Source: Candidatus Dormiibacterota bacterium
Lineage (GTDB): Bacteria > Chloroflexota > Dormibacteria > Dormibacterales > Dormibacteraceae
Length of the DNA stretch: 6,075 nucleotides
Reading direction: 5' to 3'
NCBI GenBank assembly: GCA_955652585.1
Contig: CATPBF010000133.1
Coordinates: 1-6,075 of the forward strand
Both the position numbers and the translations under genes were made by a program. A model generated the notes under the pieces. That model did not search any database, was not told the origin of the DNA, and was given only the letters and a program-made list of their open reading frames with translations. Shown in pieces: positions 5,866 through 6,075 of this stretch. Each line of letters starts with the position of its first letter. Position 1 is the first letter of the stretch.

Positions 5866-6075
5866 GATAGCGGATTCGATCGCTTCTTTGGTCTCCATGG
5901 CGATGAAGACCAGCAGAACGAGAGCGGCCACGTATTCCGCCCACCACCAGCCGGCGATCAAATTGAGGCCGGCACCGACCAGCGTCGCCGCCGCCAAATA
6001 TGCGCAGGTGATCGTCTCCGCGATGTCTGCCCTCAGCGCCGCGCTGCCGATCACGAGGTTGGCGCGGCGCTGAGG
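5839..6075 (-). CDS. CDF-like cation transporter, C-terminal fragment (N-terminus beyond the window)
   Basis: 78 residues of the C-terminal end are visible and the frame is open to the right edge, so an apparent GTG start at 6054 is probably internal. Two membrane segments can be seen: about residues 21-42 of the fragment (TITCAYLAAATLVGAGLNLI) and 48-63 (YVAALVLLVFIAMETK). The text GSAALRAD...ETITCAYL...GWWWAEYVAAL resembles small bacterial cation-efflux proteins of the CDF superfamily that end soon after the sixth helix and lack the cytoplasmic domain. The metal-site pattern HxxxD expected after ALRAD is ExxxC here, and the usual WWWADP reads WWWAEY. The final residues (PSPRRGEG) are encoded by the CCCTCTCCC repeat hairpin. 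The gene converges on the salvage operon and has no evident functional link to it. Substrate unknown. Confidence 0.7.
   Translation of the reverse strand, partial: PQRRANLVIGSAALRADIAETITCAYLAAATLVGAGLNLIAGWWWAEYVAALVLLVFIAMETKEAIESAIPSPRRGEG
6031..6075. repeat. Perfect 14-bp inverted repeat at the window's right edge
   Basis: CCTCAGCGCCGCGC (6031-6044) is exactly complementary to GCGCGGCGCTGAGG (6062-6075), separated by 17 bases. It lies within the transporter coding sequence (PQRRA and AALR on the - strand). The match reaches the last base, so the full arm length cannot be seen. It may be a real hairpin or a fold-back artefact of a sequence end. Confidence 0.7.

Noticed and set aside
5888..6073. 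Plus-strand open frame in the right-hand region
   Set aside because: It is the opposite strand of the transporter fragment, whose membrane segments and GWWWAE motif make the - strand the coding one.
1..6075. tRNA, rRNA, riboswitch, CRISPR or mobile-element content
   Set aside because: No cloverleaf, array of spaced repeats, transposase or integrase text was seen; the window is filled by metabolic genes.

Overview
The window is GC-rich and densely coding. Five genes run on the + strand with almost no space between them (about 1110-5818). An aldo/keto reductase gene precedes them on the same strand, and the end of a cation-transporter gene converges on them from the - strand at the right edge. 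There is no RNA gene, CRISPR array, insertion sequence or phage gene. High GC, sparse Shine-Dalgarno signals, a long-form DeoC and the DeoC/paired-ALDH arrangement suggest an actinobacterial or Chloroflexota/Dormibacterota-like soil lineage. That assignment is inference from style, since there is no rRNA or marker gene to settle it.

Layout: (1) 30-1052, a YghZ/GPR-type aldo/keto reductase. (2) A 57-base gap holding a weak -10-like element placed so that deoC could be leaderless. (3) 1110-2033, deoC. (4) 2035-3507, a complete aldehyde dehydrogenase. (5) 3508-4344, a half-length, catalytically dead aldehyde dehydrogenase homologue. (6) 4344-4898, hpt. (7) 4895-5818, an adenosine deaminase whose metal-binding N-terminus lies upstream of any ordinary start codon. 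(8) 5830-5865, a CCCTCTCCC repeat with a perfect 10-bp hairpin between the convergent genes. (9) 5839-6075, the C-terminal part of a CDF-like cation transporter on the - strand, running off the window. The last 45 bases contain a perfect 14-bp inverted repeat that ends exactly at the window edge.

The five-gene core reads as a (deoxy)nucleoside salvage and catabolism operon. Adenosine deaminase converts (deoxy)adenosine to (deoxy)inosine. A phosphorylase not present here would release hypoxanthine and (deoxy)ribose-1-phosphate. Hpt returns hypoxanthine to IMP. After mutase isomerisation (gene also absent here), DeoC cleaves deoxyribose-5-phosphate to glyceraldehyde-3-phosphate and acetaldehyde, and the aldehyde dehydrogenase oxidises the acetaldehyde to acetate. 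Gene junctions are +1, 0, -1 and -4 bases, which implies one transcript and translational coupling.

The most interesting points are the active plus dead aldehyde dehydrogenase pair, which resembles a split form of the two-domain ALDH16 architecture, and the missing canonical start codon of the deaminase.
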